Below, piece by piece: positions 1 through 8,121 of a stretch of 49,906 nt of DNA. The stretch's first letter is position 1, and every line of letters starts with the position of its first letter. The position numbers and the translations under genes were made by a program. Source of the stretch: Nonomuraea zeae (lineage in GTDB: Bacteria > Actinomycetota > Actinomycetes > Streptosporangiales > Streptosporangiaceae); NCBI RefSeq assembly GCF_005889725.1, contig NZ_VCKX01000060.1, forward strand, positions 1 to 49,906. The letters run 5' to 3'. A model generated the notes under the pieces. That model was not told the origin of the DNA and did no database searches. It saw only the letters and a program-made list of their open reading frames with translations.

Positions 1-13
1 CGTAAGAGGGGTA

Positions 14-46
14 GCGTCGGCAGCGTCAGCTGTGTATAAGAGACAG
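14..46 (+). other. Residual sequencing adapter (Nextera-type transposon end)
   Basis: The stretch ends with the transposase mosaic end (positions 28-46, one mismatch) and is preceded by the rest of the Nextera read-1 adapter, recalled from memory. I count 31 of 33 matching positions; the mismatches are at 14 and 30. Read in frame with the LacI gene it gives the peptide VYKRQ, a known adapter-translation artefact in public proteins. The genome therefore begins at base 47, and bases 1-13 are also suspect. Confidence 0.95.
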
Positions 47-1084
47 GAGCTGGCCCAGGTGAGCGCGACGACCGTGTCCCACACGCTCAACGGCCGCCGG
101 CCGGTCGCGGAGCAGACCCGGCGCCGGGTGCTGGCGGCCATCGAGGAGCTCGGCTACCGGCCGAACGTGCTCGCGCGCGGCCTGCGGACGAGCAGGAGCC
201 AGACGATCGGGCTGGTCATCCCCGACATCACCAACCCGTTCTATCCCGCGCTGGCCCGCGGTCTGCAGGACGTGCTCGGGCCCGCCGGGTACGACCAGAT
301 CATCGGCAACACCGACGGCGAGCGGCGGCTGGAGCGGGCCGCCCTGGAGCAGATGATCGCCAGGCAGGTCGACGGGCTGGTGTTCGCGGTGTTCAACACG
401 CATGCCGAGGACCTGCTGCCGGTCATCGACGCGGGCATCCCGGTGGTCCGGCTCGGCGGCAGGCTCGTGCAGCGGGGGGTGGACGTGGTGCACAGCGACG
501 ACGAGGGCGGCGCCCGGGAGGCCACCCGCTACCTGCTGGAACGCGGCTACCGCAGGATCGGCTTCGTGTGCGGTCCGGCCGGGGAAGGGCCGGCCGCCGA
601 GCGCGTGGCCGGATACCGGACGGCGCTCGCGGACGCGGGAGGGGGCGAGGGCGCGCCCGTCGCCGGGCATGCGGGAGGGTGCGACGGTGCGGTCGTCGGC
701 GGGGCCGGGGCGGAGGTCCGTCCCGGGCTGGTGGTGCGTACGCACTTCAGCCGCCAGGGCGGTGCCGAGGGCGCGGCGCGGCTGCTCGACCTGCCCGAGC
801 CGCCCGACGCGCTGCTGTGCGCCAACGACGTCATGGCCATCGGCGCGCTCGACGTCGCCCTGGAGCGCGGCCTGCGCGTGCCGGGCGATGTGGCGATCAT
901 GGGGTTCGATGACATCGAGGCGGCGAGCATGGTCACGCCCCGCCTCACCACGATGGCCAACCCGGCCAGGGAGATCGGCCGGGCCGGCGCGCGCAGGCTG
1001 CTCGACCGGCTCGAAGGCAGGGTGGCCGAGCCCAGCAGCGAGATGGTCATCCCCTCGCGGCTGGTGCGCCGCGAATCCGCCTGA
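47..1084 (+). CDS. LacI-family transcriptional regulator, 5'-truncated by contig edge
   Basis: This is a sugar-responsive repressor of the LacI/GalR family. The visible protein begins inside the helix-turn-helix (ELAQVSATTVSHTLNG), so roughly 8-12 N-terminal residues are missing, including the first helix. The hinge follows (YRPNVLARGLR), then a periplasmic-binding-protein-like effector domain with IGLVIPDITNPFYP, a DALLCANDVMAIGAL segment and a terminal IPSRLVRRES typical of the family. Any start codon placed upstream of base 47 lies in adapter sequence and is artificial. A Gly/Ala-rich stretch near 640-730 (GGGEGAPVAGHAGGCDGAVVGGAGA, in two pieces around the Cys) is longer and less structured than usual there and may hide a local frame error. 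The next gene converges on it 39 bp away. Ligand and targets cannot be told. Confidence 0.9.
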   Translation, partial: ELAQVSATTVSHTLNGRRPVAEQTRRRVLAAIEELGYRPNVLARGLRTSRSQTIGLVIPDITNPFYPALARGLQDVLGPAGYDQIIGNTDGERRLERAALEQMIARQVDGLVFAVFNTHAEDLLPVIDAGIPVVRLGGRLVQRGVDVVHSDDEGGAREATRYLLERGYRRIGFVCGPAGEGPAAERVAGYRTALADAGGGEGAPVAGHAGGCDGAVVGGAGAEVRPGLVVRTHFSRQGGAEGAARLLDLPEPPDALLCANDVMAIGALDVALERGLRVPGDVAIMGFDDIEAASMVTPRLTTMANPAREIGRAGARRLLDRLEGRVAEPSSEMVIPSRLVRRESA

Positions 1085-1123
1085 CGCCGGCGGGCTCGGC
1101 CAGAGCCAGGCGGGCCGCCCTGG

Positions 1124-3202
1124 TCAGCGCGGTGCCGGGCTCGCGGTCTGCGGCTCGAACTGCGTCACCCAGTAACGGGTGCGGTCCAGGTACGCGGTCT
1201 CGGCGGCGGCGCCGGTCCGGCCGTACGCGCCCTCGAAGCTCTGGTATCCGGACCTGACGACGGCGGGCTCCAGCACGCTGCCCTCGTGCCATTCGTTGAA
1301 CGAGGTGATCGACACCCACGTCGGAGCGGTGGCGATGGCGTTGGCCCACTCCTTGTCGTAGGTGGCGCCGTTGTCGCGGGCCAGGGTCGGGGTCGTGTTC
1401 CCGGGGACGGCCCGGTCGTCGATGTAACCGGGGCCGACCGACGGCGCCCAGACCAGGTTGTGCTGCTTGGCGTAGGCGGCGGCCTGCTGCCAGCCGGGCG
1501 CGGTGGCCCCGGCGATGGCGTCGTAGGTGTACATGCCGGAGAAGTGGGCGATCTTGGAGGTGTCGGTGGTCTGGGCGAGGACGATGTTCGCGGCGGTGAC
1601 CTGGTCGAGCGCCGTCCAGTCGGTGATCTTCAGGCTCTCGAAGACGTAGAACGCGTTGCGGAAGGCCGGGTGGGCGCCGTAGGTCTGGTTGAGGTACTGG
1701 ACGTCGGACACGACCGAGGCGGCGGTGCGGCCGGCGTACGGCTCGATGTGCCAGGCGACCTTGACGCCCTCGCGCTGGGCGGCGTCCATGACCCGGCGGG
1801 CCAGGCCGTCCTCGTAGCCGCCGCGGCCCCACCAGCTGTAGACGAGCACGCCCGCGCCCGACTGCCGGATCCACTTCATGTGCTGGTCGATCGCGGCCAG
1901 GTCGCCCGAGTCGTAGGGGCCGAGCTTGGGATACAGGTCGGCGCCGATGTCCGCGGGCGGGGTGTGCCCGCCCTGCGGCCAGTGCCGCCAGGCGCCGCTC
2001 ACGGACGGGCTGCCGTACCACGGGTAGTAGAAGACGTGCACGTTCGGCGAGACCTGCGCCGTCGTGCCCGTGCTCAGGGTGAAGGTGTCGATGTCGAACA
2101 GGGAGCCCGCGCCGCCCGCGAACACCAGGAACAGCGGCCCGGATCCGGCACCGGTCAGGGCGGTGGTGACGGTCTGGAAGGTCTCCCAGCCGCCGGTGAC
2201 GGGGACGGTGACGGTGCCGAGCAGGGTGCCGGTGGCGGAGCCGGCGCGGACCTGGACGGTGCCGCCCGCTCCTGCGGAGGAGACGCGGGCACTGAAGGTC
2301 TTCGCGCCGGCGGTGCTGACCTGGGCGTAGCCCGCCCAGTCGCCGTTGTCGATGTAGCCGAGCGTCCGGCCGCCGCTGGCCGGCGCGTGCGCGGCGATCT
2401 GCACGCCCTGGCCCGACGTGTACGCCTCGCCCTCGGTCGTCACCGGCGTGGCGGTCACGCCGGCCGCGTACTGGATGCCGCCGAGCAGGAGCTGCCGGAA
2501 ATTTCCGTCACTGTATGACTCGATGGTGTGGCCGAGACCGGTGTAGAACGACCGGCCGGCTCCTTGCGCGTGGTACCAGGTGATCGGGTGGTCGGCGCCC
2601 ATCGTGCCGCCCGAGTAGCTGGTCTCGTCCAGGGTCTGCAGCACCCTCACGCCGGGGCGCGGGTTGGTGCGGTAGTCGTACCACTCGTCCGTGCGCGTCC
2701 AGGTCGGCCCCAGGTGCGCGGTGGCGGGATGGGTGCGGTCCTCGTTCCTGACCACGGCCTGCTGGATGGCCGGATGGCTCTTGAACCAGGCGCCGACGAG
2801 CTGCCCGTAGTAGGGCCAGCCGTACTCGGTGTCGGCGGCGGCGTGCACGCCGACGAAGCCGCCGCCGCCGTCCACGTACGACTGGAGCGCCGCCTGCTGG
2901 CTGTCGGCGAGGACGTCACCGGTCGTGCTCAGGAACACCACGGCCCGGTAGTTCGCCAGGTTGGCCGGGGTGAAGGCGCCCGCGTCCTCGGTGGCGGTGA
3001 CCGTGAAGCCGCCCGCCGCGCCGAGGCTCCTGACGGCCTCGACACCGGCCGGGATGGAGTCGTGCCGGAAACCGGCCGTCTTGGAGAAGACCAGCACCTG
3101 GTACGCGGCGGCGGTGGCGCCCGCTGCTCCGGCGGCGCTCGCCGCCGGAGGACTGATCGCGCAGATGAGCGTGGCGAGGACGATGCCGATGATCCTGAAC
3201 AT
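1124..3202 (-). CDS. Secreted ThuA - CBM6 - GH99-like glycosidase fusion
   Basis: A 692-residue exported protein of three modules. Residues 1-23 are a signal peptide (hydrophobic core, ASA cleavage site). Residues about 32-247 form a ThuA domain, a glutamine-amidotransferase-like fold tied to sugar use, with KTAGFRHDSI and GFVGVHAAADTEYGWPYY. Residues about 255-378 are a CBM6-type beta-sandwich (EAYTSGQGVQ, GDWAGYAQV). Residues about 387-685 resemble GH99/GH71-like endo-acting glycosidases: VHVFYYPWYG, VAWHIEPYAGR and SFNEWHEG. From memory, GH99 uses two glutamates three residues apart; E637 and E640 in NEWHEG fit. GH99 enzymes are endo-alpha-mannosidases/mannanases, and a GH38 exo-mannosidase lies 8 kb away. 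The gene starts 7 nt after the stop of the upstream secreted dehydrogenase, so the two are one operon. Exact substrate is an inference. Confidence 0.85.
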   Translation of the reverse strand: MFRIIGIVLATLICAISPPAASAAGAAGATAAAYQVLVFSKTAGFRHDSIPAGVEAVRSLGAAGGFTVTATEDAGAFTPANLANYRAVVFLSTTGDVLADSQQAALQSYVDGGGGFVGVHAAADTEYGWPYYGQLVGAWFKSHPAIQQAVVRNEDRTHPATAHLGPTWTRTDEWYDYRTNPRPGVRVLQTLDETSYSGGTMGADHPITWYHAQGAGRSFYTGLGHTIESYSDGNFRQLLLGGIQYAAGVTATPVTTEGEAYTSGQGVQIAAHAPASGGRTLGYIDNGDWAGYAQVSTAGAKTFSARVSSAGAGGTVQVRAGSATGTLLGTVTVPVTGGWETFQTVTTALTGAGSGPLFLVFAGGAGSLFDIDTFTLSTGTTAQVSPNVHVFYYPWYGSPSVSGAWRHWPQGGHTPPADIGADLYPKLGPYDSGDLAAIDQHMKWIRQSGAGVLVYSWWGRGGYEDGLARRVMDAAQREGVKVAWHIEPYAGRTAASVVSDVQYLNQTYGAHPAFRNAFYVFESLKITDWTALDQVTAANIVLAQTTDTSKIAHFSGMYTYDAIAGATAPGWQQAAAYAKQHNLVWAPSVGPGYIDDRAVPGNTTPTLARDNGATYDKEWANAIATAPTWVSITSFNEWHEGSVLEPAVVRSGYQSFEGAYGRTGAAAETAYLDRTRYWVTQFEPQTASPAPR
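2172..2349. repeat. Near-identical CBM6 DNA block, copy A
   Basis: This 178-bp block inside the CBM6 module of the ThuA-GH99 gene matches 3319-3496 in the neighbouring gene with four mismatches by my reading. Sequence around the block is clearly less alike, which points to recent gene conversion or module shuffling. Confidence 0.85.
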
Positions 3203-3209
3203 CCCGTGC

Positions 3210-5990
3210 CTACCTCGTGAGGGTGAAGGTGTCGACGTCGAACAGGTAGCCGGTGCCGCTCCCGGTGAACACCAGGAACAGCGGGCCGGATCCGGTTCCG
3301 GTCAGGGTGGTGGTAGCGGTCTGGAAGGTCTCCCAGCCGCCGGTGACGGGGACGGTGACGGTGCCGAGCAGGGTGCCGGTGGCGGAGCCGGCGCGGACCT
3401 GGATGGCTCCGCCCGCTCCTGCGGAGGAGACGCGGGCGCTGAAGGTCTTCGCGCCGGCGGTGCTGACCTGGGCGTAGCCCGCCCAGTCGCCGTTGTTCAG
3501 ATAGCCCGCCGTCTTGCCGCCGCTGGCGGGCGCGTGGTCGGCCACCTGGACGCCCGAGTTCGACGTGTACGCCTCCGCCTCCGTCGCCGTCTCGAACGTG
3601 AACGCGTCCACGTCGAGCAGGTTGCCCTGGCCGGTCACGCCCTTGAAGACGAGGAAGAGGGCGGTCGTCTGGGCGGGGACGCCGGACAGGCTCGCCGAGA
3701 CGTCGGTGAAGGTGTCCCAGCCGCCGGTGTTCGGCACGGTGAGGGTGCCGTGCAGGGTGCCCGTGGCCGATCCGGTCCTGACCTCTATCGTCCCGCCGGG
3801 GCCGCCCGACGACACGCGGGCGGTGATCCGGGTGGCGTCGCCGAGCGCGTACGGCTGGAAGGAGATCCAGTCGCCGTTGTCGGTGAACCCGACCGTCCGG
3901 CCGCCTTCCGCGCCGCCGTGGTCGGCCGGCTGGATGCCGGACTGCGCGCCGAAGTGCTCGGCCTGCCGGTGCCCGGGTTGCAGGGTGCGGACGCTGTGCG
4001 TGGTCAGGCCGCCCTTGTCGGTGTACTCGGCGTCGAACACGCCGTAGATGTTGGCGGCGCTGTCGTGCTCGCCGTCCACCGGCACCGCGATGGAGCCCGT
4101 GCAGCCGGTGTTCGAGGTGATGGCGTGGTTGTGGCTGTCATGCCCCAGCAGGTACGTCACCTTGACCTTCGTGCAGTCGATCGTGCCGTCCTCCGGATCC
4201 GTGACCGTGACCGCGAACGGCACGGTGCCGCCGAAGGAGAACAGCTGCCCGTGCGCGGGGCGGGTGAGCGTGACGGTCGGGGCGGTGTTCCCGGCCGTCA
4301 CCACCAGGCTGGCCGTGCCCGTCAGCCCCTGCGGGTCCCTGACGGTGAGGGTGGGCGTGTAGGTGCCGGCGGCCGCGTAGGTGTGGGACGGATTGGGCTG
4401 GGTGGAGGTGGCGCCGTCGCCGAAACTCCACGAGTAGGTCAGCGCGCCGCCTTCGGGGTCGGAGCTGCCCGCCGAGGAGAAGGCCACGGTCAGCGGGGCC
4501 GGGCCCGAGGTCCTGTCGGCGGCGGCCTTGGCGATCGGGTTGCGGTTGGTGCCGCCGATGTACTCGATCCGGTAGAGCGCCTGGTCGCCCGCGCCCGTGC
4601 CGTAGTCGAGCACGTAGAGGGCGCCGTCGGGGCCGAAGTCGGTGTCGATGATCTGCGTGCCCGTCCACGGGAACGCCTCGATCGTCCCGTACGAGCCGCC
4701 GGCCGTGACCTCGATGGCCTTGATCCAGCGCCGCCCGAACTCGGCGGCGAAGTAGCGGCCGTCGAGCGCGGCGGGGAACTTGACGGCCGAGCTCAGGTTC
4801 GGGTCGTAGCGGTAGACCTCGCCGCCCATCGGCGACTCCGACCCGCTGCCGAACTCCGGCGGGGAGCCCGCGTCGCCCGCGTACCTGATCCAGCTCGGCT
4901 TGGCGGGCGGCAGGGTGGCAAGGCCGGTGTTGCGGAAGGAGTTGTTGGCGGGGCCCGTCGCGCAGGCGTACTTGGCGGCGGACGGGCCGCTGGGGAAGGC
5001 GTACTCGTTGTAGGTCTCGGTGGTGGTGTTGGTCCCCGTGCAGTACGGCCAGCCGTAGTTGCCCGGCGCGGTGATCCGGTCGAACTCGACCTGGCCGCTG
5101 GGGCCCCGGTTCGGGTCGGTGGTGCCCGCGTCGGGGCCGTAGTCGCCCAGGTAGACCACGCCGGTGGGGCGGTCGACCGACATCCTGAACGGGTTGCGGA
5201 AGCCCATCGCGTAGATCTCGGGCCTGGTCCCGGCCGTGCCGGCCGGGAAGAGGTTCCCCGGCGGGATCGTGTACGTGCCGTCCGGCTGCGGCTTGACGCG
5301 CAGCAGCTTGCCGCGCAGGTCGTTGGTGTTGCCGCTCGATCGCTGGGCGTCGAACTGGGGGTTGCGGTCCGTACGCTCGTCGAGCGGGGAGTAGCCGCTG
5401 GACTCGAACGGGTTCGTGTCGTCGCCCGTCGTCAGGTAGAGGTTGCCGGCGCTGTCGAAGTCGATGTCGCCGCCCACGTGGCAGCACTGGCCCCGGTCGT
5501 TCGGCACCTGGAGCACGGTCTTCTCGCTGGCCAGGTCGAGGGTGTTGTCCGCTTTCAGGGTGAACCTGGAGAGGTTGAGGTGGCCTTTCCACGGCTCGAA
5601 GTCGGCGGCCGTGCCCGTGGTGGGTGCGTCGCCGGCCGGGGTGGCGAGCTTGGGGGAGTAGTAGAGGTAGACGAAGCGGTTGGTCGTGAAGGCCGGGTCC
5701 GCCGCGATGCCCTGGAGCCCCTCCTCGTCGTGGGTGTAGACGTCCAGCTTTCCGGCGATCTTGGTGTTGCCCTGCGGGTCGGTGTGCCGGACGGTGCCGT
5801 CGCGGGCCGTGTGGAGGACACCGCGGTCGGGGAGCACGGCGAGGGACATCGCCTCCCCCAGCTCCGGCGGGCCGGCGGCCAGTTGGACCTGCTGGTAGTC
5901 GGCCGGCGGGATGACGGCCGCCGCGCCGGTCGCGATCGTGGCGCCCGGGAGCGCCAGGAGTAAGGCCGTGAGAAGGCGTGCTGCTGCCAT
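3210..5990 (-). CDS. Secreted PQQ-type sugar dehydrogenase with PKD and two CBM6 modules
   Basis: A 926-residue exported protein. The ATG at 5990 is chosen because it starts a signal peptide (MAAARLLTALLLALPG) and has a purine-rich GGAAAGGAAG ribosome site just upstream; the frame is open further 5' but without signal. Residues about 35-480 form a GSDH-type (glucose/sorbosone dehydrogenase) beta-propeller: EEGLQGIAADPAF, VYLYYSP, GQCCHVGGDIDFD, LRGKLLRV, YAMGFRNPFR and GNYGWPYC. A PKD domain follows (481-563, SWSFGDGATS), then an Ig-like linker (about 565-675), a first CBM6 (677-797) and a second CBM6 (803-925). It probably binds polysaccharide and oxidises sugars outside the cell, or the propeller serves as a binding or hydrolytic platform. 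The ThuA-GH99 gene follows 7 nt downstream. Confidence 0.88.
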   Translation of the reverse strand: MAAARLLTALLLALPGATIATGAAAVIPPADYQQVQLAAGPPELGEAMSLAVLPDRGVLHTARDGTVRHTDPQGNTKIAGKLDVYTHDEEGLQGIAADPAFTTNRFVYLYYSPKLATPAGDAPTTGTAADFEPWKGHLNLSRFTLKADNTLDLASEKTVLQVPNDRGQCCHVGGDIDFDSAGNLYLTTGDDTNPFESSGYSPLDERTDRNPQFDAQRSSGNTNDLRGKLLRVKPQPDGTYTIPPGNLFPAGTAGTRPEIYAMGFRNPFRMSVDRPTGVVYLGDYGPDAGTTDPNRGPSGQVEFDRITAPGNYGWPYCTGTNTTTETYNEYAFPSGPSAAKYACATGPANNSFRNTGLATLPPAKPSWIRYAGDAGSPPEFGSGSESPMGGEVYRYDPNLSSAVKFPAALDGRYFAAEFGRRWIKAIEVTAGGSYGTIEAFPWTGTQIIDTDFGPDGALYVLDYGTGAGDQALYRIEYIGGTNRNPIAKAAADRTSGPAPLTVAFSSAGSSDPEGGALTYSWSFGDGATSTQPNPSHTYAAAGTYTPTLTVRDPQGLTGTASLVVTAGNTAPTVTLTRPAHGQLFSFGGTVPFAVTVTDPEDGTIDCTKVKVTYLLGHDSHNHAITSNTGCTGSIAVPVDGEHDSAANIYGVFDAEYTDKGGLTTHSVRTLQPGHRQAEHFGAQSGIQPADHGGAEGGRTVGFTDNGDWISFQPYALGDATRITARVSSGGPGGTIEVRTGSATGTLHGTLTVPNTGGWDTFTDVSASLSGVPAQTTALFLVFKGVTGQGNLLDVDAFTFETATEAEAYTSNSGVQVADHAPASGGKTAGYLNNGDWAGYAQVSTAGAKTFSARVSSAGAGGAIQVRAGSATGTLLGTVTVPVTGGWETFQTATTTLTGTGSGPLFLVFTGSGTGYLFDVDTFTLTR
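3319..3496. repeat. Near-identical CBM6 DNA block, copy B
   Basis: Partner of the block at 2172-2349, located in the last CBM6 module of the sugar dehydrogenase gene. Both copies lie in the same orientation about 1.1 kb apart, so they could recombine to delete the region between them and fuse the two genes. Confidence 0.85.
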
Positions 5991-6168
5991 GGACGGGGCT
6001 TCCTTTCCTGACCTGGGGGGTTGAGTCAGGCAAGGCGCGCGCGGACGTTGCGCTTGACGTTTTGTGCGCCTCGTGGAGCTATTTCGCCATTGTTGCGGGA
6101 CGGTTGCGATCGTGACATCGGGCATGTGGGCTGTCAAGCCGGTTGATTCTTATAGTTGACGAAAGATA

Positions 6169-6206
6169 GTGATTGCAGATCACCGCAAGGTTCTGGCAGT
6201 GATCAC
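6169..6206. promoter_or_regulatory. Paired GTGAT/ATCAC operator-like motifs
   Basis: Two dyads lie about 180 bp upstream of the secreted dehydrogenase start: GTGAT-N5-ATCAC (6169-6183) and the perfect palindrome GTGATCAC (6199-6206). The same half-sites recur as GTGATGATCAC upstream of the GH38 mannosidase. The region is AT-richer than its surroundings. A shared regulator for the glycan genes is an inference. Confidence 0.35.
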
Positions 6207-6212
6207 GAAAAA

Positions 6213-6356
6213 TACGGACTTTGCTGCTGGTTCACGGTCGGCGGCGGCGTCCGGGCGGGGGAGGGCCACGAGCAGGCGGCGCTGCGTGAGCTACGGGAGG
6301 AGACCGGGCTGGCGGGCGTGCTGGGACGGCGTGTCCCGCGCTGGGGCGGGCGCGGT
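6213..6356 (+). pseudogene. Remnant of a Nudix hydrolase gene (Nudix box only)
   Basis: Read on the plus strand, the segment encodes WFTVGGGVRAGEG followed by HEQAALRELREETGLAG. This is an intact Nudix box (G-x5-E-x7-REx2EExG pattern) with the usual preceding WFT-GGG strand. Nothing upstream looks like the N-terminal half of a Nudix domain, and the frame closes soon after the box, at 6371, inside the antisense 3' end of the ABC permease gene. Both flanks of the domain are missing, so this is a gene fragment left by deletion or rearrangement rather than a working hydrolase. Bases 5991-6212 otherwise hold only the promoter side of the dehydrogenase operon. Confidence 0.7.
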
Positions 6357-7178
6357 TCAGCCCTTCACTGAGCCGGCGAAGCCGAAGGAGCTGGCCAGAT
6401 ACTTGTTGACGGCCACGTACAGGACCACCGCCGGGGCCGTGTAGAGGATCGAGAAGGCCGCGAGCTGCCCGTAGGCGACCTGCCCGTACTGCGAGAAGAA
6501 CGTGTAGATGGTGACCGCGGCCGGCTGTTTCTCCGGGGTGTCCAGTAGGACGAAGGGGGCGAAGAAGTTGCCCCACTGGCCGACGAAGACGAAGATCGCC
6601 ACCACCGCTATCCCCGGGGCCATCAGGGGTCCGACGACCGACGTCAGCGAGCGGACCCAGCCGGCCCCGTCCACCCAGGCGGCCTCCTCCAGGCTCACCG
6701 GGACCCCGTCCATGAAGTTCTTCATCATCCAGATGGAGAACGGCAGCGAGCTCGCCGTCAGGAAGAGGACCATCGCGGGCACGGAGCCGTACAGGTTGAA
6801 TCGGAAGAACATCGCGTAGACCGGCACCAGGATCGCCGTCACCGGCAGGCCCGTGGTGAACAGCAGGGTCAGCATGAAGTGGCGGCGGTAGCGCAGCTGG
6901 TAACGCGACAGCGGGTACGCCGCCAGGCCCGCCACCAGGACCGTCAGCACCGCTGTCGCGCCCGAGATCACGATCGAGTTGATCAGCGGCAGGATGATCG
7001 TCTCCCAGGTCAGCACCGCCCTGAAGTTGTCCAGGGAGAAGCTGAGCACCGGCTTGGCGGCCAGCGTCGCCTCCGGCTGGACCGAGGCGATCAGCACCCA
7101 GAGGAACGGGCCCAGGAAGGCCAGGGCGATGAGGAGGAGCGCCAGCCAGGCCGCGCCCCTCGCGGCGAGCCGGGTCAT
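6357..7178 (-). CDS. Sugar ABC transporter permease (MalG type)
   Basis: A 273-residue inner-membrane permease with about six transmembrane helices. The cytoplasmic EAA loop, which contacts the ATPase, reads EEAAWVDGAGWVRSLTSVV and is typical of the carbohydrate CUT1 family. The C-terminal LASSFGFAGSVKG is the usual MalG-like tail. It pairs with the MalF-type permease 28 nt upstream and the lipoprotein beyond it. No ATPase gene is present; actinomycete CUT1 importers commonly share an MsiK-type ATPase encoded elsewhere (family knowledge). Its 3' end overlaps, on the other strand, the Nudix remnant. Confidence 0.92.
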   Translation of the reverse strand: MTRLAARGAAWLALLLIALAFLGPFLWVLIASVQPEATLAAKPVLSFSLDNFRAVLTWETIILPLINSIVISGATAVLTVLVAGLAAYPLSRYQLRYRRHFMLTLLFTTGLPVTAILVPVYAMFFRFNLYGSVPAMVLFLTASSLPFSIWMMKNFMDGVPVSLEEAAWVDGAGWVRSLTSVVGPLMAPGIAVVAIFVFVGQWGNFFAPFVLLDTPEKQPAAVTIYTFFSQYGQVAYGQLAAFSILYTAPAVVLYVAVNKYLASSFGFAGSVKG

Positions 7179-7206
7179 GCGACCCCCGTCCTGCGGCGTG
7201 GTCCGG

Positions 7207-8121
7207 TCACGTGTCCTCCACCTTGATCAGGCGTAGGTAGACGAGCGAGAACAGGGCGCCGATCACCAGCATGACCAGGGCGATCGCCGAGCCGTAGCCG
7301 ATCTCGAAATAGCGGAAGGCCTGCTCGTACATGTACAGCGGCGTCGTCTGGCTGGCCGTCCCCGGGCCGCCGCCGGTCAGGGCGTAGATGAGGCCGAAAC
7401 TGGCCAGCGTCTGCAGGGTGATCAGCATGAGGTTGGCCATGATGGAGCGGCGGATCAGCGGCAGCGTGATGTGCAGCAGCCGGCGCCCCGGGCCCGCGCC
7501 GTCCACGGCGGCGGCCTCCACCAGGTCGGCGGGCACCTCCGAGAGCGCGGCCGAGTACACCAGCATGGAGAAGGCGGTGCCGCGCCAGATGTTGGCCAGG
7601 ATGACCGCGAGCATCGGCGCCGTGTACAGCCATTCCTGGGACAGGCCCAGGATCGAGTTGAGCGTGCCCTCCTCGGCCAGGAACGAGAACCAGCAGGCCG
7701 CCGCCACGACCTCGGGGACGACCCAGGCGGCGATCACCACGCCGTTCACGACGCTGCGGGTCACCCGGCCGCGGCCGCGCTGGAGCAGGGCGATGATCAG
7801 GCCCAGGGTGTTCTGGCCGATGACGGCCGAGCCGATGACGAAGACGAACGTGAGCAGGAAGGAGTTCAGGAAGTTCGGGTCGCCGAAGAGCTTGACGAAG
7901 TTCGCCAGGCCGACGAACTGGGAGTTCACCGAGGCCGAGCCGGTCAGGGTCTCGTTGGTGAAGGCGATGTAGACGCTCCACAGGATGGGGCCCGCCAGGA
8001 ACAGGGCGAGCAGGAGCAGCGCCGGCCCCAGGGGGAGGAGCCAGCGCAGCACGCCCCGCCGCGACGGGCCGCGCGGGGGCGCGTCCGTCGCGGGCGGGGC
8101 CGGTGCGGTGGCGATCGTCAT
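7207..8121 (-). CDS. Sugar ABC transporter permease (MalF type)
   Basis: A 304-residue permease. The N-terminus is a Pro/Arg-rich cytoplasmic segment (about 30 residues), followed by six predicted helices starting at LLPLGPALLLLALFLAGPI. The EAA loop is LVEAAAVDGAGPGRRLLHITLPLIRR. The start overlaps the stop of the binding-protein gene by four bases (ATGA), so translation is coupled. With the MalG-type partner it forms the membrane channel of a CUT1 importer. Given the adjacent GH38 mannosidase and GH99-like enzyme, mannose-containing oligosaccharides are the likely cargo, but this is an inference from gene order. Confidence 0.92.
   Translation of the reverse strand: MTIATAPAPPATDAPPRGPSRRGVLRWLLPLGPALLLLALFLAGPILWSVYIAFTNETLTGSASVNSQFVGLANFVKLFGDPNFLNSFLLTFVFVIGSAVIGQNTLGLIIALLQRGRGRVTRSVVNGVVIAAWVVPEVVAAACWFSFLAEEGTLNSILGLSQEWLYTAPMLAVILANIWRGTAFSMLVYSAALSEVPADLVEAAAVDGAGPGRRLLHITLPLIRRSIMANLMLITLQTLASFGLIYALTGGGPGTASQTTPLYMYEQAFRYFEIGYGSAIALVMLVIGALFSLVYLRLIKVEDT

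Noticed and set aside
32..46. GTG start with VYKRQ as the N-terminus of the LacI protein
   Set aside because: These codons come from the adapter, not the genome.
2961..5963. A 1,000-codon plus-strand frame over the secreted dehydrogenase gene
   Set aside because: Low-complexity Arg/Gly/Val translation opposite a gene with signal peptide, propeller, PKD and CBM domains.
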